Assembly (NCBI GenBank): GCA_024811115.1
Contig: JAKOGH010000880.1
Span: 1-64,000 of the forward strand
From: Terana coerulea
Lineage: Eukaryota > Basidiomycota > Agaricomycetes > Polyporales > Phanerochaetaceae
Length of the DNA stretch: 64,000 bases
Direction of reading: 5' to 3'
The position numbers and the translations under genes are program-made. The notes under the pieces are model-generated. The model had not been told where the DNA came from. It worked only from the letters and a program-made list of their open reading frames with translations, and ran no database searches. Below, piece after piece: positions 36,366 to 47,352 of this stretch; positions within the stretch are counted from its first letter, which is position 1; every line of letters begins with the position of its first letter.

Positions 36366-36513
36366 TGTTGGAATTTGGTGTTTGGGTGTCTTGCCACCAA
36401 GTCCAGACGATGCCGGTGGTGCAAACCTTATTCTTGTAGACACATCTGCTATATGCTACATTTGTCTCGTTGTCGTTGAATCCACCCCTTCATTTACTCA
36501 TATACCTCGAATA
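36366..36513 (+). repeat. 3' LTR of the copia relic
   Basis: It begins TGTTGGAATTTGGTG after a purine-rich AAGTGGGTG that could be the remains of the polypurine tract. It aligns end to end with the 5' LTR and stops at the same CCTCGAATA. Confidence 0.75.
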
Positions 36514-37189
36514 ATTTTTACGTGCAGGTGTAGATCTACCAAAGTCATCCTGAGTGTGAGTAGCAATATGAGAGGGGGGAGCCTGTAGTGCATACTCTAC
36601 GAGGTGGTGGGGAAACCCACCGTCAAGCTTGTCTCCGTCACTTTTGTTTCGTGCATGGGCCACATCTCTTTTGTGAAAAGTGGCCATGACGGCGGTGGCC
36701 ACCCGCAGGGTCCGGGCAGTGGGTGTAGTCAAAGGATAATGGTTCGAACCTGGATAACCAAAGAAGGTAACCAGCGCATCAGCGCATCAGCTAATATAGG
36801 CGCCGATGTAGCTTCTACTGCCACACTGGCAACCGTGAGTCCGTGATGGTCTTATTCACCACAGTGAGGCGATGTGTCACCCGTCTACCTTACTAGGTTG
36901 AATCATATTGAAAAACTGATTTATTTTGATTCACTAGATCGGCAAGAGTAGATATCATCGCGGTCTCTCGTTCAATACGTTCATGAGAATACAGGCAGGA
37001 AGCGCTACGTATATACAAAAAAGCTGAATCGACATCACAGAACGTGCGACACAACAACATGAAAAACAGTATGGATATTTTACAGACCCTCCCAAATAAT
37101 GACCCAACATCATGACCGTGATAATATAACTTCGAAGCCCTGGACCCCTACTGTAAGAGGCTTGGCGTAAGGGTTCTTGTGCACAATCT
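36514..37189. other. intergenic between the copia relic and arrestin-like copy 2
   Basis: Contains short frames only. A B-box-like GGTTCGAACC occurs at about 36749, but no cloverleaf can be drawn around it. The right side should hold the 3' UTR of the arrestin-like gene. Confidence 0.45.
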
Positions 37190-38836
37190 TCAATAGAACG
37201 CGCTGCGTTGTAGAGGGTTGAATAAAGTCGAACTGTTCTTGTCCTCATCATCTTTCGCCGCATCGTTGTATGTCGGAGGTGAGTATGCGACCGGATGAGG
37301 GCCGTCCGCGAAGACGGTGGCGATCTCGATCGGGAGGACTTGCAGCTTTGACTTGGACTCCGGCGAGAAGTTGGAGACTTGCGGAGGGTAGAGGGCAAGT
37401 GTCCACTATTTGTGTGCGATTGTTAGTATTATTTACGCAATTTTTATGTCGCGGGCAGGAGGCGGTGGACGTACAGTAAAATCCCATCTCCCAAGGTGCG
37501 CAGTAGGCCGCGTACTCGGGGCCAGATGTATCTCCCCTTGCAAGTCCCGGCGCGCAACATTCTTGTTATCAGACTGGGCCGGCCACCAATTCGCGCGCTG
37601 GACCTGTAGCGTGAGGGGAGGCTGGTGTGTGCCTTTCTCTTTGAGCGGCTTGAAGTCCGCTAACTTCCGCTGGGTAGAAGGAGACATCCCCTGCCCCAGC
37701 CTTGACCCGCCATCATCGTATTCGGCGGCAAGAGTACTCCGAAGCCATAGGTCTTGAGCATCCGGGGACGATACCAAATCCAAAGCTTCATCGTCCGTGC
37801 ATTGAATGGAGAGCCAAACAGGAATCGTGCTGCCCCTGGTGAAAGAAAGCTGTATACAATGAGACACAGCGATAGCTTCGTGATAGAGAACTCACAGGTT
37901 GGGCGACCGACAACTAGATAGCGGAAAATCAATGAGCAGTTGCGTAGAGAGTGATTTGAACGCACCGTATACTTCACTTCCACATGACGAGCATGGAATG
38001 CTTTCCCTGTCACTGTCACAGTCTCCTGGGTCGCCCACCCTTCGGGATCACTGTCCGGGCCGGGTAGCGATGAATTCTCCTGATAAGCCAATTGTCGGGC
38101 GGCTGACGGAGGTGGCGGCTTGATTAAGGGAGTATAAACAGCGTTGGCAGTGACCCTGCGACAACTTCAGCTGCCTCCGAACTCAACACTGAACGATCGC
38201 TTACATGTCATCCGGCTTCAAATTCAGGAAACTGTCGTAGGTGACCAATACGTACATCCGGTAATTGATAGCCATTCCCGAGTATCGATACCAGAACGAA
38301 GACGGAAGGTTGAAGGTCCTAGTGACGTCTTGGGAATCAGGCGCCTCTGTCGTGCGTGGCAAGTTCAAGGTGAACGGCCAGTGAAATTTGCCTTGGAGAG
38401 GGGCTGGCTTGGCTCGGTGACCGCGACTGCCCCCATTCGTCGCATCTTCCTCTGTAGGCCAAAGCACTCGAGAATCCTCAGCAAACGTGAAGCGGATATT
38501 CTCCTCGGTCGCTAGCTCTCCGAGAACCTATACTCGATCGCATGAGTGCTACAGCCCCAGTTGAAGAGCCAGTACATACTGTGACAGAGACGGTCTTCAC
38601 GCTGGTCGCCTTTGCGAACTGTGCACGGACGACGCCGTTTATAGGCGCGCCTTCGAGCAGATGAGGCAACTGCTGCGGAGTCACCGCCCTGTTCACGACC
38701 TCCAAGATGAGCCATTCCACGCCATGGTCGTCCTGTAAGGAAGACTTGTAGGTGACAGGAGGGTGCGAGGATGCATTTGGGGGGCCACGTCATGCGCCGC
38801 ACCGTAGGGCGGAGGCTCGGAAGTACCGCTCGACAT
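37190..38836 (-). CDS. arrestin-like protein, copy 2
   Basis: Five exons on the minus strand: 38580-38836, 38205-38527, 37966-38118, 37475-37835 and 37190-37405, about 436 residues. It parallels the gene at 21060-22787: N-terminal SEPPPYG, LLEGAPINGVVRAQF, VKTVSVTV, VLGELAT, the core FHWPFTLNLPRTTEAPDSQ region, RQLAYQENSSLPGPDSDPEG, LVSSPDAQ, RRDLQGEIHLAPS and the end ADGPHPVAYSPPTYN. The Pro/Tyr-rich PPPYG and PPTYN motifs are the kind bound by WW-domain ubiquitin ligases in arrestin-related adaptors; that role is inference. One frame change is needed near the C6 run at ~38785, and the phase between exons 2 and 3 is not fully resolved. It is more intact than copy 1. Confidence 0.7.
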
Positions 38837-39894
38837 GCTTCTGAGGATAGAGGGATGTCCGGGTTGCGTGATTACACACCACAAGCCTGCCTTTATTCTC
38901 GGCAATCCCGCTGGACCTGAGATCCGTCAAGGATTAGTATCAACCATCGAGTCTATTCAGGCACATACCAGATAGCATTGTCGACTTCCTGGTGCCGCTA
39001 TAGCTGAAAGCACCCGCTCTGTTAGGCTTCTGCTATAGAGCATTGAATAATACCCAGACAGTTGACAGCTTCTTATCTGTGGCGTGGTGATACCATTGTG
39101 CTCGTACGCTGCTGTGTCACCATGTACAACAAGGCTTCCCACACCCAGAGGTACATGAGACAGCCCTTCACGCGGAGGTGTTTGCGGCAAGTGCTGCGCA
39201 GCTCTTTGAGTTAGGATTGACATGTAACTTAACACGGGGTATTTCTATCGATTGAGGCTTGTGCTAAACCGATACATATCCTGTGGAAAAATAATAATCT
39301 AATCCAAGTTTTGTCCAGTGAGCAATCATGGTACAACTTTGACTACTTGGTCGATTTATCAAGACTTTACCCACTTTCTGCGATTTTTCATTCCAAGTGG
39401 TTCAAGTTTTTATGACTGGAAAATCTGTTCTACAGTATTATTCTTAACTGCAATTTTTCAGCGATTTGTTCTTAGCAAAATCGTCAGAAATACCCAGTGT
39501 AAGTTACAGGACCGAGTGGACGGGTCATCAGCCGCTGCATGATAGGCGCACGATAATCAACACAACTGTATGGGCAGGGCAGCGGGACCAAAGCGGGACA
39601 CACCTATTAAAGAGCGCGGAATCGGCTGATCAGGGTGGCTTGAGTAGCTACAAAGCCGTACCGCCAGCTTATTCGAAAAATTAGGCGATACTCACTGAGG
39701 AGACGCCACGGCCTTCTACGGCGTCCTCAAAAGGCTCAGTGCCCAATCGTGGTGCCCCTTCACGCAACGCGAGGCTTGTGGACACAAGGTCGCAATGCTG
39801 GCTCTGGATCGCACAAGCAGTAACGCGTAAAATTGGATGAGATTGTAGTACGAGACCCACGATAAATGCCTCTATATACCCCCAAATGCACGGA
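38837..39894. other. intergenic, nothing recognised
   Basis: This ~1-kb stretch lies upstream of the arrestin-like gene and downstream of POL5. Only short frames without domains are present. The 5' regulatory region of arrestin copy 2 should lie at its left side. Confidence 0.45.
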
Positions 39895-42800
39895 CTACGC
39901 CGTCTTCTTTTGTTTCCTGCGCTTCGTCGTCTTCGCAGGCGATGCCTCTTCCCGCGTGCCTTCCTCCGCGTCCCCGGCATCCGCCTCGACTGCCTCCGCC
40001 TTGCGCTTCTTCGCCTTCGCCTTGGCGCCCCCGCGCCGGCGTTACTGGCCAGCTGCGAGACCTGCGCGCAGAGCACCGGGAGCGCCTTCACCGCCTTGAA
40101 CCGGTCCGAGGTCGAGAGGAACGAGCCCAGGGCGTCCCAGCTCGAGGGGTCCCAGGCCGTCTGGACGGCGGACGCGTCGGGCGAGATGCGCTTGGTGTGG
40201 CGGACACCGGAGAGCGCGAGCTTGAGGAGGTCCTTTGCGTGCGCGGCCGTGAGCTTGCCGTCCTCGCAGGCATTATTGAAGGCGTCTTGTATAGAGTGAC
40301 GGAGCGCGCCTGTGAACGCGAGAATCTCATCTACGCCCACAGTCTAAGTGAAAAACAGTCAGTACTCGAAAATTGGCGTATTGGCGACGACGTACCGGAG
40401 CTGACACTTGCGCGACCGTCGTCGACAGTATCTGGAAAATCTGGAGCTGACGGTAGCCGTTGACGGCCGGCTTAGCCGCAGCGAGAAACTCGTCGCGGAA
40501 GCCCCACGCGACATCCGCATGCCGGCGCACAAAGTCGTGCAAGAAGGCCCCATTCATACGGGACGCCTTGCGAGTGGCGAAGTCTTCGACGGACTCCTTG
40601 TAGGCCTCCCGGACAGCGTCGGCGGCCTGGGCTTGAATGAGGCACTTGGAGACATACAGACTGCATTGACTCAAGGTTGAGAGGACGTCGCCGGTGGCGG
40701 CCTTGCGAGCACGAAGGTGTATCTCGCCCAGGATACCCTTGGCCTGGTCGACGTCAGCATCCGCGGGGAACTCCTTTGCCTTTCCGATGCGCGAACGGAG
40801 GATCCCAGTGGTTTTATCGGCAAGCTGTTTCTCGTCCGGGCCTGTGCTGACCACAAGCTCGATGAGAGGTAGGAGAAGTCGGATGATGTGGGGGCTCGTG
40901 GGCTGTCTGCGAACGAAGGTGTCCAAAAGGTCCAGGACCCGATTCTTGTAATGCGTAGCCTCGCGCTGGGCATCCGCTCCCTTGCCGCTCCGCTTCTCGT
41001 CTGCACGGGCCTTAAACACGGCCGCGAGCTGCTCGTCGATGGCCATCATCTGGTCATCATCCATGAGCTCTTCCTCTGAGTCCTCGTCGGACTCGCCTGT
41101 CGCCGCCTGTATTCCGTTAACACGGAGAGCCTCCTCGATCTTTCTGCGCAGCTCAGGGTCAGCCAGCTCGTCCAAGTCCTCCTCGTCATCCTCCTCGTCA
41201 TCCCCGGCCTCAGAGGACCCGTCTTCCTCGTCTTCGCCCTCTTCCTCCTCATCCTCCCCGCCCATCGCCTCGTCATCGTCATCGTCCTCGGCGAGCTCGC
41301 CCGGATCTCTGCGCTCCAATTGCTATAGGACATGCTAATGAGCGTTCTGACCGAACCTTCGACGGCGCAGGGACGTACCGCAAGGATGAGGTCGATCGTG
41401 CTTTCCTGCACGGCGCCAGCCAGCAGGGCGAACACCTGGTTCGCGACGGCCCGCATATACGCCGTCGCCTTCTCCAGGAAGCCGATGACGGTATCGACGA
41501 GGACGTCGACGGGCTCAGGCGCGTCCACATCGGCGGCGCCGGACGCCTTTGCGTGCCTTCTTGGCCTTTTTCGTCTCCGCAGGGAACATCAGAGACGCAG
41601 CCTCGACGCAGCTCTGCGCGGCCGTTCAGGCACATCAATAAAGCCGCAGAACATCAGGCGGGCGGGAAGCCCTCTCACCTCTAAAGCCTCCGTGTCGTCT
41701 TCCTCGCCCTCGTGAGCGCAGAGCTGGTGCAGCAGCGTAGCGGAGAGCAAGAGCTCGGTCCCTCTTGCGGCATCGTGTTGCTTGCCCGATATCTACCCTT
41801 GATGCGTGAGTTCGCAGTACAGACGGAGATGACGGTCGTTTTCACCTTGCGAAGACGGTCGATAAGCTCGCGAGCTGTCTGCTGCACAGCCTGCTCTTCC
41901 TCGTCGATTTCATACAGAGCCGTCACATGCTTGGTGTCTTGCTCCAGCACCTCGATAGTGTGCAGCACCCGCGCCACCCAAAATTCACCGTCAGACGCAA
42001 CAGCGGCGATCTTGGCGGTTTTGTCGTCTGTAAAGAAGGTGTGAGGTCATATCTATTGAATAGATTATCCTTGGCACCCGTACCTGTCTTGATGAGAGTA
42101 GATTGGCTAGTCAACTCAGCCAATGAGCTCAGCAGCCTCTCCTTGCACGCCTTGCGGAAATTATCTGAGAACACCGGGCTCGGGACACTGTGAAGCTAAC
42201 GGGGAGGGAATCACAGGCGAACCATGAGCGTCATACGCAGATAAGATAAATGACGCCATCTTCCTCACCGCAATAAACTTAGACTTTTCGGACTTTTTCT
42301 TGATGGCGAAGAGGCCGTGGACGGTAAGCCAGTCGAGAATCGTCTGGACCCACCGATCGTTCTTCGGGATCGCACCGTTCCGAATAAGGGCTGCGAGTTG
42401 GTCGACGATCCATGCGCGGCGCGCGTTCAGAGCGTGGACGTCCGTTCTAGAGAACAGGCGTGATGTCAGCACATATGCGCGGACCAGTCTGCCGGGCCTC
42501 CCCGCTCACGCTTTGGCTTCTTGCTCGTCGTTGACCTGTTTCAGCAGGTAATCGATGTAGTTCTGGATGCCCTCGTGGTTCATGGACGTGAGGATCGTCT
42601 CCACCGTTTTCGTCTTGGTGAGCTTGTCGAACTGATGGCTGCCATGCACACCGGTGAGCTGGAAGGAGCAGTGTGAAGCCGACAGTCGGGTTGTTCTTCA
42701 CGATGCTTTGGATGCCGTTCGCCTGTTAAACATGAGCGCATATACCAGGCTAACGTGGCATATATGCGGCGTACCACCTGCTTGGCGACCTTGTGCAGGT

Positions 42801-44136
42801 ACCTGTCACTATTGGACAAATGGTTTATCCACGAACGCATAAAGTTCTTTGTGAACAGCTGCGGGAGGTCAGTCGCACTGACACGCGGCAAGGCCTTCTG
42901 GAAGATTTGGAACCCCCAGTACTTGCGTTCCGGAGATGAAGCCGCCGAGAACAGAGACTCTACACATAGCGGGTAAGCGGCAGCCCATGGTGCGCAGGAA
43001 AATGACGAACCGTCGACGAGCATGCGGAAGAACTCTGGGAAGGACTGGCCGCCTGCGTCAGCGGCGGCGCCAGAGAGACCTCGTCCAGCAGCGTGTCCCA
43101 GACAAAGTGCACTTGCGGCTTCCACGTTCCCGCCTTCGCCTTCGGCCCCTGCGCGTCGTCATCTTCGTCGACCTGCAGCTCCTGCCCACGTCCACGCACG
43201 GTGAGCGACCGCGCGGCTATTATTAAAAGTGCCGCACCTTGAGAATGCGCGCCAGAGGGCCGTAGTTGGCCGTATGGACGACCTGGCCGTGTTTGAAGGT
43301 GGGGGCGAGCAACTTCTGCCAATCCCGCTCTGGGCAGCACTGTTGCAGCTTCAAAGCCAGAGCGACCTTCTCCGGCGACCAGGTCTTGTTCTCGACGAGG
43401 ATGCTGCTTATTGTTGCCTCCAGCGCGTCCTTCCTCCATGATACGCTGGACGCACTGACGGCATCGACGGCAAGTCCAACGGTCCACCACGCGCTTTCCC
43501 GCAACCAAGACTTCTTTTCGCCCAGGGCCAGCAGTTGCGAGAGCACCTCCTGGTAGCTGGCCAGGGTAGACACAGCAGGTTGCGAAGAAGCGGAGGTAGA
43601 GAGTGGGATGTCCCGAACCAGCAAGCCGGATTGAATGACAGCAGTGAGGCCGAACAAGCGAGCGAACAGGACATCGCGCTCTTCTTGGCCGGTCATGGAA
43701 CCTTGGGTTTTTGCGGAATCCAGAATCAGGGCAACAATTTGGGAGCATGTTACGGTGGTAATACGGGATAGCAACTAGATCATGGCAGTTAAGTTAATTA
43801 GATACATGCAGCACAGGCTAAGAACGTACCTCTGTTAAAGCAACTGCAAACCCCAATCTACTGCTCTCTCGCGGACTAGCGAGACCCCTGACCAGTCGCC
43901 GTATGGAGTATGAGACATCTTGAGCATTCAACTCGTTCAAGCCATCCCCTTTCACCTCTCCGGAGGCACCCTCATCGCCTCCGTCTTCATCCTCTGAAGT
44001 TACGTCGGACGCCTCTTTGAGCGTGAACTGCGCCTGGAACTGTTCGAGCGCCGAGACAAGTTTTACTGAAGCATCAAGGCGTTCCTTTTCTCGAGCTGGA
44101 TGAGAGATGCCAGAAGAGTGGGAGAGTGGTGGACAT
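39895..44136 (-). CDS. POL5: POL5/MYBBP1A-family nucleolar protein, frame-disrupted
   Basis: Pol5 (MYBBP1A in animals) is a nucleolar HEAT-repeat-like protein needed for rRNA synthesis and ribosome assembly; despite its DNA polymerase V name it is not a working polymerase. The N terminus MSTTLPLFWHLSS (44136) is diagnostic. Exons: 43830-44136, 43238-43774, 43011-43172, 42778-42959, 42510-42722, 42269-42446, 42084-42195, 41846-42027, 41679-41780, 41379 to ~41608, 40396-41322 and 39895-40343. Landmarks are ERKYWGFQIFQKALPRVS, IVKNNPTVGFTLL, MNHEGIQNYIDYLLKQ, LHTIEVLEQDTKHV, a long Asp/Glu tract (41150-41310) and a basic Lys/Arg tail ending KRRKQKKTA, likely nucleolar targeting. Single-base frame changes are needed near 44090, 43085, 42665, 41540 and 40035, several at homopolymers, so error is likely. 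Confidence 0.9.
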
Positions 44137-44309
44137 AGCTCAGAGCCAGAGACTCTTGCGCCAAACGCGCTCCGCTTGCAACTCGAGAGCTTGCTCAAAA
44201 AAATATGATGGGAGCCACGTGTTAAGGATTGACGGGCCTAAAAAGGAAGGTGTAGAGTTCCATCGCAGAAAAGGACCGACTTCAGAGCCGTCCTCGTGTA
44301 GTTGACCCT
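44137..44309. promoter_or_regulatory. upstream region of POL5
   Basis: The region directly upstream of the POL5 ATG is short before the next possible plus-strand frame begins, so it may act bidirectionally. No TATA box or named element stands out. Confidence 0.3.
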
Positions 44310-45056
44310 TTGCTTGGTACTTTCAAATTCCACAGAGCATTTATGTTAGCGCACACTTTGACCTATACAACCCTCCCTCCTTGGCAAATAATAAAGTTCT
44401 CCGGACTCCGAGGGCCTTCCCACAAGCTGCATCGGAGTGTCGCAGTTCCACGTCCGACGCTACACGGAGCTCCAGGAGCTCGTCAACGAGCTGTCCATAT
44501 CTCCGAGCGGTAGCTACTTTCCTTCAGGTGAGTCGACGATCCTGTCATGTCGGCGAAGTTTATTCGAAACAGGAGCAGCGCAGCTCAGGACTCAATTGTC
44601 GTCACCAGCCGGTTGCCCAGGCCATCTCGCCGCAACAATTTTTCCAAATTCCCGGATCTGCGCCGTCCTGCAGCAGTCGTACAAAAGTCTATCTCTGACG
44701 AAGACAGGCGCTACACGTGATTGAGCGGGTGAGAGAACCCACGACGGACGTCCGGCGGTTCACCGACGAGTCCTTAGTCGTGCTTGGGGATAGTCGACGA
44801 TCCTCTGACGTACCTTCTGCAGAATCTTCTGAACTGTTTCACTGGTATTGTTGGCGTATCTGCCTTCCCATACAATTCGACGAGCGAGCGATCCACTCAG
44901 ACACCCCTGGCTTCCATCTCAATGATGCAATTGTCCTCGGGGGATTTCGCGACGGAAGACGACCGCCGACGCATATGTTTGTTTTTCCTCCTCCTATTTC
45001 CGTGGTTTTGTTTTGCAACAGGGGTTATTCCCTGCTGCCGCTGTGGTAATTGAGAA
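44310..45056 (+). CDS. possible unrecognised gene, fragmentary
   Basis: Several overlapping frames look codon-like: FHVRRYTELQELVNELS (~44443-44495), which resembles the RRYxEF core of PX phosphoinositide-binding domains, then a Ser/Arg-rich stretch and TGIVGVSAFPYNSTSERS (~44845-44900). They are not in one frame and I could not assemble a convincing exon chain. It would be divergent from POL5. The PX idea rests on a single short motif. Treat it as a candidate only. Confidence 0.22.
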
Positions 45057-46765
45057 AGTCCAGGATGGGCTTGGCAGACCAGTCTCCTATCTCTGCGGGA
45101 TGACGTTATGGTCAATGTTTGTGCTCCACTCGATCGCAGACAGGGCAGAACTAGCTAAAGTTGCTAAACTCAATTCTGATTGGCCGACGCTCGCTTGTTC
45201 AGATTTGCGCGCTTCTTCGCACTCACACTTCGCCGCGGCCGGCGTCTTGCCACTTGCTCACTGACGTCCAGGGTCGACCGCCGGCGCGCAACGTTCCCGA
45301 CATAGCTCAAACACAGCTGTGCAACATTTCAAGCGGCTGTGCTAGTGAAGGGACCCTACTTGCGGTTTTAATAATTAGTCAACGGCAGGGTACGTCCTGG
45401 TGATGTTGCATCATGTACTTTGGTTCTTCACCTGCAGCTGTCACCCGAGCTGTTGAGCAGAGCGTGCGATAACTGGTTACACCCCAGCTTTCTCCACCCC
45501 GGAATTGTTCATGGCTTTTCTTCTAGATGCAAGGCTCCATATTATAACATGATTGGGGTGATGCAGCTGTGATCAAGGCTCCAACTGAATAGAGACGCTT
45601 CGTGCGAGATAGCAATCGACTCCTCCCACCAGAGGCGCACGCCACCAAGCGTCTGGCGGGCATCTGCAGGCAGATCAGGACGCTGATGCCCGTTTCGTGC
45701 ACACCTGCCCTTGCGAGACGAGCCAGGACACGTAAGAGAGCACGCCTCTGCGCTGGGCGAGCTCGCTACCCGGCTCGACCTCCTGCGCTCGAAGCCCGCG
45801 AGGCTCCGCCCGGGGGCAGCTATCTCACTCAAAGCTGGCCAGCTGACGGCCCGTTCTCTCATGCAACGCCCATTCGCACCCTGCCTGTCAATGCACGCTG
45901 CCGTAAGCCCTCATCCCGCTGTGCGCTATCATCACCACACGGCAGCGCGGGGGTCTGCTCGATGTGAACGGCCGAGAGGGCTGACCCCTTTAGCTGTCAC
46001 TCGTGAGAGGACCCTGGGCCTGCCCCGCTTCTCAGTCCGCCGTACTGGCGTAGAAAGCCTCAGGCTGGTATCCAATGGGCCTGGCTGCCGGAGGTGTGAG
46101 AGTCCTGTGTCGACTGCTGACCCTCCTAACGCGCCGTGAAGGTCGCCAGTCCAGCCCGTCCGCACCTTCGATGTGATAAACTTACCAACGCCTCCGTTCC
46201 GCTGCTGTAAGTTAGGAAGTCGTACACCTTGGTAGGCATTCATTTCCCTCTTGCTCGCTCCGCTAGGCCCGTAAGTCAACCATCACACGACCGCCGTCCG
46301 GCTCGCTGAGTTGCAGTCCTGCGCGTGCTGGCAGATGTATTTTGGAATATTCTCGTAATGAGGCTTCGTGCAGGCCAAGGCATTAGTCAACGCGCAGATA
46401 CGTTTGCGTGCCCTCCTCTACATACCTCTGTCCGCATGCCTTCTCGATTTCCCGTGTGGGGAACCAGTTTCCTTTGCGTGTTCCACAGCAGCTACCCCGG
46501 ACAATATTCGAGGAGAAACGGCGCCTGGCCGAGATCTGCACGAAAAGAGGCAGATCGGGCACTAATTATCCCTGGATCTGCGTCCTGGGCGGCCACCAAG
46601 CCAGGCTGGAAAGGGGGCAGCGAATCCGATATCTGCAGCGGGCCATGTGACCCCGCATTGTGGAGGAGTGGCCGGGCCCGACAGCCTGGCGGTCGCTGGC
46701 CGTAATTTTGCCGGAACTCGCCCTCCGAGTCCGATGCGCACTCTTGACCCCGAGACTGCTCTGCT
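45057..46765. other. intergenic, no gene recognised
   Basis: Overlapping frames on both strands (for example 45932-46279 minus) have no recognisable domain. No tRNA, repeat array or transposon ends were found. The right part is the upstream region of the small gene at 46981. Confidence 0.4.
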
Positions 46766-46833
46766 ATTTAACCAGCACGCCTCTCTCCTCCTCCAACCAC
46801 ACCCAAACCGGGCTCTCGCACTCTGCTATATAA
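46766..46833 (+). promoter_or_regulatory. two TATA-like boxes upstream of the small gene
   Basis: CTCTGCTATTTAAC (TATA core 46766-46772) and CTCTGCTATATAAC (core 46827-46833) are 61 bp apart and share their flanks, as if duplicated. They lie ~210 and ~150 bp before the ATG at 46981, leaving room for a 5' leader. Confidence 0.5.
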
Positions 46834-46980
46834 CCGCGCCCGCACTGGCACGGCCGCCCAGCTCTACTCTCACCCACTGAATACCACTCCGGGTTCGTAC
46901 CCAGTGCTCCACACTCTGTGACCACCGTCACCCTCGCACCTGCCCGTCGCCCCCACCACACCCTACCGCATCCCCTCGCC

Positions 46981-47352
46981 ATGTCGCACTCCGTGCTCGC
47001 GTCCTTCGACCCGCACGCGGTCCACCCCTTCACGAACACGTCGGGGCTGATGCCCAAGCCCGCCGCGCCGTCCAAGTACCCGCTGCCCCCACACGCCAGC
47101 GCCGCGCCGCCCACCAGCACGCCGCTCGCCGTCGCCGCGCCGCAGCCGAAGCGCGCAACCACAGCAGCGAAGAGGGGCCCGCACGCCGCGAAGGGCCCGA
47201 TCTTCGTGCCGTTCCGCCCAGAGCGCTCCTCGCCCGACCTCGAGGACATCCTGCTCAAGAAGAAGGTCTCGGACGTGTTCTCGAACAAGCAGACGTGGAG
47301 CATCGACCAGGCGCCGCTCCCGCCGGCCGCGAAGGCCGCGCAGCGGGTGTGA
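46981..47352 (+). CDS. small Pro/Ala-rich conserved-type protein, 123 residues
   Basis: A single uninterrupted exon starts at ATG 46981, the first ATG after the TATA boxes, and ends TGA at 47352. The N-terminal half is Pro/Ala-rich and disordered with a basic patch (PKRATTAAKRGPHAAKG). The C-terminal half carries a compact motif, PIFVPFRPERSSPDLEDILL followed by KKKVSDVF, which has the look of a short linear interaction motif: charged, amphipathic, surrounded by disorder. There is no signal peptide or membrane segment. I do not recognise the family by name. Codon use is strongly GC3-biased, unlike random frames nearby, and this together with the strong promoter suggests a well-expressed gene. 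Confidence 0.65.
   Translation: MSHSVLASFDPHAVHPFTNTSGLMPKPAAPSKYPLPPHASAAPPTSTPLAVAAPQPKRATTAAKRGPHAAKGPIFVPFRPERSSPDLEDILLKKKVSDVFSNKQTWSIDQAPLPPAAKAAQRV

Larger units (their letters stand above)
33445..36513 (+). mobile_element. Ty1/copia-type LTR retroelement relic with nested insertions
   Basis: Two direct repeats of ~148 bp (33445-33593 and 36366-36513) begin TGTTGGAATTTGG and bound a 2.8-kb interior. Immediately after the first is a copia-type primer binding site; a decayed gag follows from 33936, with a CCHC-like knuckle near 35923-35970. No protease, integrase or reverse transcriptase is recognisable, so pol is deleted. Two hAT-type MITEs (34434-34783 and 35519-35877) and an LTR-like segment (about 35090-35465) interrupt gag. 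A clear 5-bp target duplication around the whole element is not evident (flanks CCTTT and ATTTT share only TTT). The LTRs differ at about 20 positions, mostly transitions, indicating an old copy. Confidence 0.75.

Noticed and set aside
33445..36513. A 5-bp target duplication for the copia relic
   Set aside because: Flanks are CCTTT and ATTTT, sharing only TTT, which is not convincing.
36735..36790. Possible tRNA gene because of GGTTCGAACC
   Set aside because: The flanking bases do not pair into a T stem, and no acceptor or D arm can be drawn.
45932..46279. Minus-strand frame of 115 codons
   Set aside because: No homologous family recognised, no splice support, composition like the surrounding noncoding DNA.
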